Positions 1 to 5,708 of a stretch of DNA of 7,214 nt are shown here, piece after piece (the stretch's first letter is position 1; every line of letters begins with the position of its first letter). A model generated the notes under the pieces. That model ran no database searches, was not told the DNA's origin, and was given only the letters and a program-made list of their open reading frames with translations. The position numbers were made by a program, and so were the translations under genes. This DNA is from an uncultured Collinsella sp. Lineage in GTDB: Bacteria > Actinomycetota > Coriobacteriia > Coriobacteriales > Coriobacteriaceae. The stretch is from contig CABURG010000086.1 of NCBI GenBank assembly GCA_902493835.1, forward strand, positions 1-7,214, read 5' to 3'.

Positions 1-911
1 AGGTTCAGAGTGCTGTGGCCACCGAAGAACAGGTTGCCGAGGACGTCGAGGGCGCGGAGGCTGCCGAGGTCGAGGCAGCGCTCGAGCCCGTCGAGGAGCC
101 TGCCGAGGAAATCGCCGAAGCTGAGTCCGCGCCTGCTGAGGAGCCCGCTCCGGTTCTGCCCGAGGTCACCGTGCTCGATGCCTCCACCACGCAGGCCATC
201 TTGGACAACGGTCGTGGCTATGCGCAGTTCTGCGACATGGCCGTGCTCGCCTTTGCCTCGTTCACCAATCCGGGCGGTGGCTATATTCAGGGTTATCTGG
301 GCCAGGAGGCCACGCTGTGCGCCGATTCGTATCTGTACAACGTTCTCGATAAGCAGCGCAAATGGTACGGCGAGAACCGTCGCCGCAACATCAACTGCGA
401 GCTTTACCGAAACCGTGCGCTGGTGGTGCCTGCGGTGCGCTTCGACCGCAACCACGTGCATGCATACGCCGACGTGATCGTGGCCGCCGCGCCCAACGTT
501 AAGCGCGCCCGCCAGGAGTATCGCGTGAGCGACGATGCTCTGCTGGATGCCCTGCGCGACCGCATTCGCTTTGTGCTTGCCATCTGCGACGAGCTAGGTC
601 GCGAGAAGCTCGTGCTGGGCGCTTGGGGCTGCGACAACAACGGCTTTGACGCAGAGGCCGTGGCCGAGCTCTTCCGCAAGGAGCTCGCGTCGGGCGACTT
701 TAAGGTCAAGCAAGTCTTCTTTGCCGTGCCTTCTACGCGCTGGGATGAGGATTTTGCCAAGTTCGAGCACGTGCTGGCAAACTTCCCCGAGCGCAACGAG
801 GAGTCCTATGCCCAGGTTGCCGCTCGCGCTGCGGCAGCTCGCGCCACCGAGCAGATCCAAGCTGCTACCGAGGATGATGAGGACGAGGACGACTGGCGCA
901 AGTACCTGTAA
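1..911 (+). CDS. Microbial-type PARG-like (TIGR02452 / PF10021) macrodomain protein, 5'-truncated by the window edge
   Basis: The family is related to poly(ADP-ribose) glycohydrolases, which remove ADP-ribose from proteins or polymers; the fold is a macrodomain and the protein is expected in the cytoplasm. Residues below are counted from the GTG at position 15. An acidic Ala/Glu/Pro-rich stretch (about 1-50) precedes the core. The core contains NPGGG (85-89), Q97-E98-A99-T-L-C, DVIVAAAPN (153-161), VLGAWGCDNNGF (200-211) and FFAVPS (235-240), in the order expected for the family. The C-terminus is acidic (DDEDEDDW) and ends at TAA 909-911. The frame stays open to base 3 with no good ribosome binding site before GTG 15, so the true start is probably to the left of the window and the acidic stretch may be an internal linker. 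Oddity: the catalytic QEE signature reads QEA. Family assignment is confident. Enzymatic activity is uncertain because of that substitution. Confidence 0.85.
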   Translation, partial: VQSAVATEEQVAEDVEGAEAAEVEAALEPVEEPAEEIAEAESAPAEEPAPVLPEVTVLDASTTQAILDNGRGYAQFCDMAVLAFASFTNPGGGYIQGYLGQEATLCADSYLYNVLDKQRKWYGENRRRNINCELYRNRALVVPAVRFDRNHVHAYADVIVAAAPNVKRARQEYRVSDDALLDALRDRIRFVLAICDELGREKLVLGAWGCDNNGFDAEAVAELFRKELASGDFKVKQVFFAVPSTRWDEDFAKFEHVLANFPERNEESYAQVAARAAAARATEQIQAATEDDEDEDDWRKYL

Positions 912-938
912 TCGGTACGTGCTGACAGATGGGTCGAG

Positions 939-970
939 CCGGCGGGAGAGGCTGCTTCCGTCGGTTTTTT
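939..970 (+). terminator. Intrinsic terminator of the PARG-like gene
   Basis: A 9-bp stem (939-947 with 956-964, two G-T wobbles) encloses an 8-base loop and is followed immediately by six T (965-970). It lies 27 bases after the stop codon. The next gene's Shine-Dalgarno starts at 979 and its ATG at 990, so the terminator nearly abuts the downstream gene. It could therefore also act as an attenuator for that gene if transcription reads in from upstream. Confidence 0.8.
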
Positions 971-989
971 ACTGAGCGAGGGGCTTACG

Positions 990-1649
990 ATGAAAAACGT
1001 TCTATGCTTTGGCGACAGCAACACCTATGGTTACGATCCGGCGGGCATGCGCGACGGCACCGCGGTGCGCTATGCGCAGGATGTGCGCTGGTGCGGCGTG
1101 GCCCAACGTGACTTAGGCGAGGGCTGGCATGTAATTGAAGAAGGCCTCAACGGCCGCACGACGGTACGCGACGACATGTGCCATCTGAACACCAATCTTA
1201 ACGGCATCCGCGCACTGCCGATGCTGCTCGAGGCCCATAAGCCGCTGGATGCGATCGTTATTATGCTGGGAACCAACGATTGCAAGACGGTCTTTGGTGT
1301 GACGGCCTCCGATATTGCCCGTGGCACCATGGCGCTGATTCGCGCGGTGCGTGCATTTCCCTGGACCAATGCTGCACCCTGCCCGCGTATTCTGCTGATG
1401 GCACCTATCAAGATCAAGCCGCAAATCGCCGATGTATATATGACCGATTTTGACGAGCGTTCCGTCGAGGCCTCGGAGCATTTTGCTGAATACTATGCGC
1501 ACGTAGCCGAGCAGTTTGGCTGCGACTTTTTGAATGCAGCGGAGTTTGCCGAGCCGGGCGATATCGACTATCTGCATATGATGCCCGAAAGCCATGAGAG
1601 CCTGGGTCACGCCGTGGCGGCCAAGCTCCAAGAGATGCTCGGAGAGTAG
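990..1649 (+). CDS. SGNH/GDSL-family hydrolase (arylesterase-like)
   Basis: This is a 219-residue SGNH hydrolase, the usual size for small bacterial arylesterase/lipase-like members, which cleave ester bonds in small acyl or aryl substrates. Block I is FGDSNTYG, with the nucleophile Ser10. Block II is EEGLNGRTT, with the oxyanion-hole Gly55, a form typical of arylesterase-type members. Block III is GTND (94-97), with Asn96. Block V is D193-Y-L-H196, giving the catalytic Asp and His. All four blocks are present and in order, so the enzyme should be active; the substrate cannot be told from sequence. No signal peptide is seen, so it is probably cytoplasmic. The start is set by AGGGG at 979-983, six bases before ATG. 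A terminator lies just upstream at 939-970 and no clear promoter is seen between it and the start. The gene converges on thiD. Confidence 0.9.
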   Translation: MKNVLCFGDSNTYGYDPAGMRDGTAVRYAQDVRWCGVAQRDLGEGWHVIEEGLNGRTTVRDDMCHLNTNLNGIRALPMLLEAHKPLDAIVIMLGTNDCKTVFGVTASDIARGTMALIRAVRAFPWTNAAPCPRILLMAPIKIKPQIADVYMTDFDERSVEASEHFAEYYAHVAEQFGCDFLNAAEFAEPGDIDYLHMMPESHESLGHAVAAKLQEMLGE

Positions 1650-1658
1650 CGCGACCCC

Positions 1659-1697
1659 AAGCCACCGCAAAGGGGACGGGCGCCTTTGCGGTGGCTT
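1659..1697. terminator. Bidirectional hairpin between convergent SGNH hydrolase and thiD
   Basis: A perfect 15-bp inverted repeat (1659-1673 with 1683-1697) encloses a 9-base loop and sits between the stop codons at 1649 (+) and 1711 (-). The T-tails are short on both sides (the stem ends in AA/TT plus one or two extra bases), so this is a strong stem with a weak U-tract. Its location between convergent genes makes a shared terminator the natural reading. Each arm contains the 9-mer TTGCGGTGG or its complement, which is also the outer end of the palindromes at 4780-4840 and 5719-5781, although here it is oriented the other way with respect to the loop. Confidence 0.75.
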
Positions 1698-1710
1698 TGG
1701 ACTGCGAATC

Positions 1711-2541
1711 TTAATACTGCCACATGTGATTGACGGGGCCGGAACCTTTGCCCATATCAAAGCCGGCGGCGAGGGCGCCCGTTAGGTAGGCCTTGCCTGC
1801 GTTGACGGCATCGGCAAGATCCATGCCCTGGGCCAGCGCGCAGGCGATGGCGGACGAAAGCGTGCAGCCGGTACCATGCGTGTTGCCGGTCTCGATGCGC
1901 TTGTGGCGGAACCACGTGGTGAGCGGATCGCCCAGGTGGTTGCCCTCGTCATCGAGCGGTGCGGGCTCTGCTAGCACATCGTTGGCCTCGTTGACAAAAT
2001 GCCCGCCCTTAACGAGAGACGCGCACCCAAAGCGGCAGGTGAGGAGCATGGCGGCATTTTGCTGCGTGCGCTCGGAATCGACCTCGTAATCGAGCAGCGC
2101 CATGGCCTCGGGAATATTGGGCGTGATGACGGTCGCCAGGGGGAACAGGCGGCGTGTAAGCGCTTCGGCGGCGTCCTCTGCGATCAGACGAGCGCCCGAG
2201 GTGGCGACCATGACGGGGTCGACGACCACGTTCGTTGCGTTCCAGGCGCTCAAGCGGTCGGCGATGACTTCGATAATCTCGACAGAAGAAACCATGCCGA
2301 TCTTGACGGCGCTGGGGCGGATATCGTCAAAAACGGCGTCTATTTGCGCGGCTACGATATCTGGCGAGATATCCTGCACGGCGGTAACGCCCAGGGTGTT
2401 CTGTGCGGTGATGGCGGTGATGGCCGTCTCGGCATACAGGCGGTGCGCCGTGATGGTCTTGATGTCGGCCTGAATGCCGGCGCCACCGCTGGAATCGGAT
2501 CCTGCGATGGATAGAACGGCAGGTACCTTACTGCGATCCAT
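1711..2541 (-). CDS. thiD: Hydroxymethylpyrimidine / phosphomethylpyrimidine kinase ThiD
   Basis: ThiD phosphorylates HMP to HMP-phosphate and then HMP-phosphate to HMP-pyrophosphate, the pyrimidine donor for thiamine synthesis; it acts in the cytoplasm and belongs to the ribokinase-like fold. The 276-residue protein shows the N-terminal SIAGSDSSGGAGIQADIKT signature (residues 11-29), DPVMVATSG (108-116), the KGGH element (178-181) and THGTGCTLSSA (221-231), whose Gly-rich anion hole and Cys226 mark the active site. Length is normal for a stand-alone ThiD. The ATG at 2541-2539 follows AAGGGAG (2553-2547) with a short spacer. The gene lies downstream of thiC on the same strand, 181 bp away, and probably has its own promoter (TATAAT at 2593-2588). 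The two proteins act in consecutive steps. No second TPP riboswitch is visible before thiD. Confidence 0.95.
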   Translation of the reverse strand: MDRSKVPAVLSIAGSDSSGGAGIQADIKTITAHRLYAETAITAITAQNTLGVTAVQDISPDIVAAQIDAVFDDIRPSAVKIGMVSSVEIIEVIADRLSAWNATNVVVDPVMVATSGARLIAEDAAEALTRRLFPLATVITPNIPEAMALLDYEVDSERTQQNAAMLLTCRFGCASLVKGGHFVNEANDVLAEPAPLDDEGNHLGDPLTTWFRHKRIETGNTHGTGCTLSSAIACALAQGMDLADAVNAGKAYLTGALAAGFDMGKGSGPVNHMWQY

Positions 2542-2587
2542 GTTCGCTCCCTTGTTCGGTCGGAATCAAATGGGTCTATAAGCCAGC

Positions 2588-2593
2588 ATTATA
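2588..2593 (-). promoter_or_regulatory. Putative -10 box (TATAAT) for thiD
   Basis: Read on the minus strand, this is a perfect TATAAT about 46 bases upstream of the thiD start codon, giving a predicted leader of roughly 40 bases. No consensus -35 is found at 16-18 bp, because that interval is occupied by the GC-rich hairpin at 2599-2628. It could depend on an activator, or be merely the AT-rich tail of that terminator. Confidence 0.45.
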
Positions 2594-2598
2594 AAGAT

Positions 2599-2628
2599 GC
2601 CCGGGCCGACTCTATGTCGAACCCGGGC
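2599..2628 (-). terminator. Probable terminator hairpin of thiC
   Basis: A GC-rich inverted repeat: GCCCGGG/CCCGGGC, 7 bp (2599-2605 with 2622-2628), plus an inner 4-bp helix (2607-2610 with 2616-2619) and a 5-base loop. On the minus strand it is followed by ATCTTTATAAT, a modest U-rich tail, so it fits as an imperfect Rho-independent terminator downstream of thiC. On the plus strand the tail is GC-rich, which argues for minus-strand function. The tail also forms the candidate thiD -10 box. Confidence 0.55.
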
Positions 2629-2722
2629 GGGCGATGCAATCTTTACGCAAATGCAAGCAAATGTTCACACGTCAACAATTGACAGGCACCAGCTCGCCGA
2701 CAGAAGCGGCCGCGGCGACAGG
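2629..2722. other. thiC-thiD intergenic segment with short repeats
   Basis: No gene is seen here. It holds a direct repeat GCAAATG at 2647-2653 and 2657-2663 (start-to-start 10 bp, about one helical turn). Beside it is the inverted repeat GTCAA-CAA-TTGAC at 2671-2683, which also reads as a TTGAC-type -35 element on both strands. A 6-bp stem TCGCCG/CGGCGA (2694-2699 with 2713-2718) lies just after the thiC stop codon, with a GCGGCCGC palindrome overlapping its loop and no U-tract. These could be regulator sites for thiD, but there is no direct evidence. Confidence 0.35.
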
Positions 2723-4057
2723 CTAGTCCTCCATGCCGAGGTCGATCGTGGTGCCCTCGAAGATCTTGTTGACGGTGCGGACGGCGCACATCTTGCCACA
2801 CATGGTGCAAGTGCCCTCGGTGGCGGCGGGGGACTCCTCGTAGCGCTTCTTGCCCGTAACCGGGTCGAGCGCGCACTCCCACATGTCGTCCCAGTCAAGC
2901 TTGCGGCGTGCCTGGCCCATCTTGTCGTCCATGTCGCGGGCGTGGGGCACCTTTTTGGCGATGTCGGCGGCGTGTGCGGCGATCTTGGTGGCCATGAGGC
3001 CGTCGAGCACATCCTGGGCGTTGGGCAGGCATAGGTGCTCTGCCGGTGTCACGTAGCACAGGAAGTCGGCACCGGAGCTGGCGGAGATGGCGCCGCCGAT
3101 GGCAGCGGTGATGTGGTCGTAACCCACGCCGATATCGGTCACCAGCGGCCCGAGCACATAGAACGGAGCATTGTGGCACAGGCGTTTCTGCAGTTTCATG
3201 TTGGCGGCGATCTCGTCGAGCGCCATGTGACCCGGGCCCTCGACCATGACCTGGACGCCGGCGGCCCAAGCGCGCTTGCACAGCTTGCCCAGCTCGATCA
3301 TCTCAGCGGTCTCGGTGGCGTCGTTGGAGTCGTAGAGGCAGCCCGGGCGGCAGGAGTCGCCGAGCGAAATCGTCACGTCGTACTCGTGGCAAATCTCGAG
3401 CAACTCGTCGTAGAACTCATAGAATGGGTTCTCGTTACCGGTGACCTCCATCCAGCCAAACAGCAGTGAGCCGCCACGGCTCACGATGTTCATCAGCCGG
3501 CCGGTCTCCTTAAAGGTCTTGGTGACCGACTTGTTTATGCCGCAGTGGATGGTCATAAAGTCCACGCCGTCCTCGGCATGCGCGCGCACGACTTCGAACA
3601 GGTCGTCCTTGGTAAGCTTGACCAGCGGCTTTTCCATGTAGCCGATGGCGTCGTACATGGGGACGGTGCCTACCATGAGCGGTGTCTCGTCGATGAGCTG
3701 CTGGCGGAACTGGCGCGTCTTGCCCGAGTTGGAGAGGTCCATGATGGCGTCGGCGCCAAAGTCCTCGGCGATCTTGACCTTCTTCCATTCCTCAGCGGCG
3801 TCGGCCTTGTCGCCCGAGATGCCCAAGTTCACGTTGACCTTGGTGGACAGGCCCTCGCCGACGCCAAAGGCACGCATGCCCTTTTTGATATGCACGATGT
3901 TGGCGGGGATGGCGATGCGGCCGTCGGCCACGCGTTCGCGAATGTACTCGGGGTCGCGATGCTCGCGCTCGGCGACTTCCTTCATCTGCGGTGTGATCTG
4001 CCCGGCGCGGGCGAAGTCGATTTGCGTGACGAGCTTGGGCTCGGTCTGTGTGCTCAT
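2723..4057 (-). CDS. thiC: Phosphomethylpyrimidine synthase ThiC
   Basis: ThiC is a non-canonical radical SAM enzyme that rearranges aminoimidazole ribotide into HMP-phosphate, the committed step of the thiamine pyrimidine branch. The 444-residue protein is of the shorter bacterial/archaeal type without the long N-terminal extension of the E. coli enzyme. Recognisable blocks (numbered from the chosen start) are the N-terminal region with AIPANIVH, ADAIMDLSNSG, FMTIHCGI near 167-174, LGDSCRPGC, MVEGPGHM (271-278), DHITAAIGGA (314-323) and LCYVTPAEHL (333-342). The C-terminal cluster motif is C417-T-M-C420-G-K-M-C424. That is CX2CX3C, against CX2CX4C in the E. coli type; I recall the shorter spacing as usual in short-form ThiC. 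The start is ATG 4057-4055, eight bases after GGGAG. An ATG at 4081 in the same frame lies inside the riboswitch core and is not a credible start. Control by the upstream TPP riboswitch is expected. Confidence 0.95.
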   Translation of the reverse strand: MSTQTEPKLVTQIDFARAGQITPQMKEVAEREHRDPEYIRERVADGRIAIPANIVHIKKGMRAFGVGEGLSTKVNVNLGISGDKADAAEEWKKVKIAEDFGADAIMDLSNSGKTRQFRQQLIDETPLMVGTVPMYDAIGYMEKPLVKLTKDDLFEVVRAHAEDGVDFMTIHCGINKSVTKTFKETGRLMNIVSRGGSLLFGWMEVTGNENPFYEFYDELLEICHEYDVTISLGDSCRPGCLYDSNDATETAEMIELGKLCKRAWAAGVQVMVEGPGHMALDEIAANMKLQKRLCHNAPFYVLGPLVTDIGVGYDHITAAIGGAISASSGADFLCYVTPAEHLCLPNAQDVLDGLMATKIAAHAADIAKKVPHARDMDDKMGQARRKLDWDDMWECALDPVTGKKRYEESPAATEGTCTMCGKMCAVRTVNKIFEGTTIDLGMED

Positions 4058-4065
4058 TGGCACGG

Positions 4066-4072
4066 CTCCCTT
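4066..4072 (-). promoter_or_regulatory. thiC ribosome binding site embedded in the riboswitch 3' end
   Basis: On the minus strand AAGGGAG (4072-4066) lies eight bases before ATG 4057. The same bases form the conserved AGGGA 3' end of the TPP aptamer. This decides the thiC start and suggests that ligand binding hides the site, so control would be at translation initiation. No terminator hairpin with a U-tract lies between aptamer and gene. Confidence 0.75.
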
Positions 4073-4156
4073 CGTTGGCATTACCCATATCAGGTTTGCG
4101 GGTCAGGGCGGGCGCGCCCAGTCTCAGCCTGCCGTCTTGTCCTGCAAGCTCCCCGT
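4067..4156 (-). promoter_or_regulatory. TPP riboswitch (THI element) of thiC
   Basis: The conserved aptamer segments appear in order on the minus strand: ACGGGGAGC (4156-4148), GGCTGAGA (4129-4122), ACCC (4103-4100), CCTGAT (4094-4089), ATGGGTAATGCCA (4088-4076) and AGGGA (4071-4067). These match the pyrimidine-sensing GGCTGAGA and pyrophosphate-sensing CCTGAT...GGGTAATGCCA arms of the TPP class. The variable P3-region arm between 4121 and 4104 is GC-rich (GGGCGCGCCC palindrome). The element binds thiamine pyrophosphate and should repress thiC. A short P1 may form between 4165-4162 and 4064-4061, in the gap between ribosome binding site and start codon; that pairing is my inference. Confidence 0.95.
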
Positions 4157-4171
4157 TATGTCATGGGCTCA

Positions 4172-4177
4172 AGTATA
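4172..4177 (-). promoter_or_regulatory. Putative -10 box (TATACT) for thiC and its riboswitch leader
   Basis: On the minus strand TATACT (4177-4172) would start transcription near 4165, just before the TPP aptamer. That gives a leader of about 108 bases that holds the whole riboswitch. No good -35 hexamer is seen at 16-18 bp. The site lies in the divergent gap shared with the membrane protein gene that starts at 4228. Confidence 0.5.
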
Positions 4178-4227
4178 GCCTGAATGGGTACGATTGGCCT
4201 AACAAGCGTGCCCGTGGGGAGGCGTAC

Positions 4228-4749
4228 ATGGAAGACAAGCATCTATATCGAGAGACACAATGGGACGTATCGGCCGAGGAGGGCCGTGCACACCATGGGT
4301 TGGTCGCGATTGGCTTTGCGGTGCTTGCCGTGCTGGTGATTGCCTTTTGTATTTGGACGTTTGGCGGTCGCGGCGGCGCCGCCTGGGAGTTTGAGGCCGA
4401 CGAGGGCCTGCCGATTATGACGGTGAGGAGTACTGGCGGTAATGCCAATACGCTCGCCGTTCCGGGCGATTATTGGTACCCGTGCGATGAGTTTGTGCAG
4501 TTGCAGCTGAGTGGTGGGTCTATTCCTGGTGAGGAAATCGAACGCGTGACGTATGATGCGACGTTCAAAACGTTGACGGTGAAGCTCAAAGATCAAGGGG
4601 ATGTGCCCACGACGATGGATATCGCGCTGACGGAATGGCGCCTGGAGCCCCCGTCGGGTGTTGCGGTGTCCGAGGTCGAGCACGTCAAGATTGTCTATCA
4701 GGACGGTTCGACAAACGGGATTGCAAAGGCCGACGGTCTAGCTGAATAG
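4228..4749 (+). CDS. Small single-pass membrane protein, unknown function
   Basis: I do not recognise this 173-residue protein. It has a charged cytoplasm-type N-terminus (1-23, including several acidic residues and HH), one hydrophobic helix (about 24-44, GLVAIGFAVLAVLVIAFCIW) and then a soluble region of about 125 residues, probably outside the membrane and rich in predicted beta strands (for example ERVTYDATFKTLTVKL and VEHVKIVYQDG). One cysteine lies in the helix (41) and one in the outer domain (86, in DYWYPCDEF). No lipobox, sortase motif or enzyme signature is seen. The start is ATG 4228, five bases after GGGGAGG (4216-4222). The frame is open further upstream to 4048, but that part would run antisense through the TPP riboswitch and has no support. 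The gene is divergent from thiC and converges on yaaA, so neighbours give no functional clue. Confidence 0.8.
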   Translation: MEDKHLYRETQWDVSAEEGRAHHGLVAIGFAVLAVLVIAFCIWTFGGRGGAAWEFEADEGLPIMTVRSTGGNANTLAVPGDYWYPCDEFVQLQLSGGSIPGEEIERVTYDATFKTLTVKLKDQGDVPTTMDIALTEWRLEPPSGVAVSEVEHVKIVYQDGSTNGIAKADGLAE

Positions 4750-4779
4750 GTGTCGAGCCTAGCAGCCAATTCAAAATAG

Positions 4780-4840
4780 TTGCGGTGGAATAGTTCCTGA
4801 TTGTGCGAAAAAGGCTCAAATAGGAATTATTCCACCGCAA
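4780..4840. repeat. Palindromic repeat element A, probable bidirectional terminator
   Basis: A 61-bp near-palindrome in the 134-bp gap between the convergent membrane-protein gene and yaaA. The outer 13 bp (TTGCGGTGGAATA, 4780-4792 with 4828-4840) pair perfectly. Seven more pairs, including two G-T, continue to 4799/4821, and the centre is partly paired. The same 13-base end occurs in element B at 5719-5781. On the minus strand the 3' flank is ACTATTTTG, mildly U-rich; the plus-strand flank GTTATATAG has no U-tract. Position suggests termination of one or both genes. No target-site duplication is obvious. The rest of the gap (4841-4883) shows nothing. Confidence 0.8.
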
Positions 4841-4883
4841 GTTATATAGAGAAGGCTGAGCGGGTCAGTGTTGGGTGCCGGCT

Positions 4884-5693
4884 CTAGAGCATCTGTTCGT
4901 TGATGAACACGAGGGTGCCTAGGTATGAGAGCTCGGGGACGTGGCGATAGCCGATGTTGAATGCGGTAAGTTCGCTTGCATCCTCGAGCTTGTTTTCTGC
5001 CATCCACCGCACCATGGAGCCGCGCGCCTTTTTGCTGGCGGTCGACCGTTGGATGGGCTTCCCGTTGCGGATACCCTCGCCAAAGAGGCACGTGACGGCT
5101 GTGGCGTCGCCCGCGAGGTGGGGCAGAACGGCTTTGGCATACTCTACGCTGGCGAGGTTGACGATCGTGGTGTTTGAACCTGCCGGGGCGATAACCCGCG
5201 CGAGCTTGTCGCTCCAAAACGCGTAGAGGTCTCGGGCATCGTCAACGGCGAGCTTCGCACCCATCTCCAGCCGATACGGTTCGACGGCATGAAAGGGGCG
5301 TACGCATCCGTAAAGGCCCGAGAGGATCCACAGATGGTCTTGCAGCCATGCGAGCTGCGCGGCATCCATCACCTCGGGTGCCATGCTCTGGTATTGAATG
5401 CCGTGATAGGACATGACGGCGGGGGAGGTATTGCGGGCGATATCGGGATTGTCGAGGTCGCCGTTTTCCAAGATGGGCTCGAACTCATGCAGGGTGTTGA
5501 GGCAAGGCCCCAGCAGTTTGTCACTTACGTTCCATAGCGTCTGCAGACCGCCGCTGCCTTCATTTCGTTCGATATCTAGCAGTGCGCGGTGGAGGCGAGC
5601 CGTTTCGTGCGCAAAAGGCGGTATGTCCAGGACTTCAAAAGCATCTTGGGCCGCGCGCATCTGCTTGGCGGGCGAAATGATGACCTGCAGCAT
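4884..5693 (-). CDS. yaaA: YaaA-family (DUF328) peroxide-stress protein
   Basis: The YaaA family limits iron-driven oxidative damage during peroxide stress in E. coli, acts in the cytoplasm and binds DNA; its exact chemistry is not settled. The 269-residue protein carries the family blocks in order: IISPAKQM near the N-terminus (5-12), MSYHGIQYQ (94-102), WILSGLYGCVRPFHAVEPYRL starting at 122 (the strongest signature), TIVNLASVEYAK (176-187) and SKKARGSMVRW (220-230). Length is slightly above the approximately 258 residues of E. coli YaaA. The start is ATG 5693-5691, preceded by AGAGGAGAG (5705-5697). The frame stays open up to 5894, but that extension runs through a hairpin element and into the M18 gene, so it is not coding. 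The gene follows the M18 aminopeptidase on the same strand, with a terminator between them that ends right at the yaaA ribosome binding site. Confidence 0.93.
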   Translation of the reverse strand: MLQVIISPAKQMRAAQDAFEVLDIPPFAHETARLHRALLDIERNEGSGGLQTLWNVSDKLLGPCLNTLHEFEPILENGDLDNPDIARNTSPAVMSYHGIQYQSMAPEVMDAAQLAWLQDHLWILSGLYGCVRPFHAVEPYRLEMGAKLAVDDARDLYAFWSDKLARVIAPAGSNTTIVNLASVEYAKAVLPHLAGDATAVTCLFGEGIRNGKPIQRSTASKKARGSMVRWMAENKLEDASELTAFNIGYRHVPELSYLGTLVFINEQML

Positions 5694-5696
5694 GAA

Positions 5697-5705
5697 CTCT
5701 CCTCT
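5697..5705 (-). promoter_or_regulatory. yaaA ribosome binding site
   Basis: AGAGGAGAG on the minus strand; its AGGAG core (5703-5699) lies five bases before ATG 5693. It fixes the yaaA start at 5693 rather than at in-frame upstream codons. Only three bases separate it from the U-tract of the preceding terminator. Confidence 0.8.
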
Positions 5706-5708
5706 GCC

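Noticed and set aside
417..432. Possible unusual radical-SAM cysteine spacing in ThiC (protein residues 417-424, gene positions near 2786-2809) as a novelty
   Set aside because: CX2CX3C differs from the E. coli spacing, but I recall it as normal in shorter ThiC proteins, so it is noted in the gene entry only. The coordinates of this entry are residue-based.
1113..1760. Minus-strand open frame of 215 residues opposite the SGNH hydrolase
   Set aside because: It overlaps the well-supported hydrolase and spans the 1659-1697 hairpin; no family features.
2597..3469. Long open frames on the plus strand opposite thiC (for example 2597-3034 and 3035-3469)
   Set aside because: They are shadows of a GC-rich conserved gene on the other strand, with no ribosome binding site or recognisable domain.
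4058..4081. thiC start at ATG 4081
   Set aside because: That ATG is part of the conserved aptamer core and would place the ribosome binding site inside the coding sequence; ATG 4057 has the better site.
4048..4227. Plus-strand open frame extending the membrane-protein gene upstream to 4048
   Set aside because: It runs antisense through the thiC start and the whole TPP riboswitch; ATG 4228 has a strong Shine-Dalgarno and begins a sensible membrane protein.
4780..4840. Element A as an insertion with target-site duplication
   Set aside because: The flanks do not show a convincing direct repeat, so insertion by a transposase cannot be claimed from this copy.
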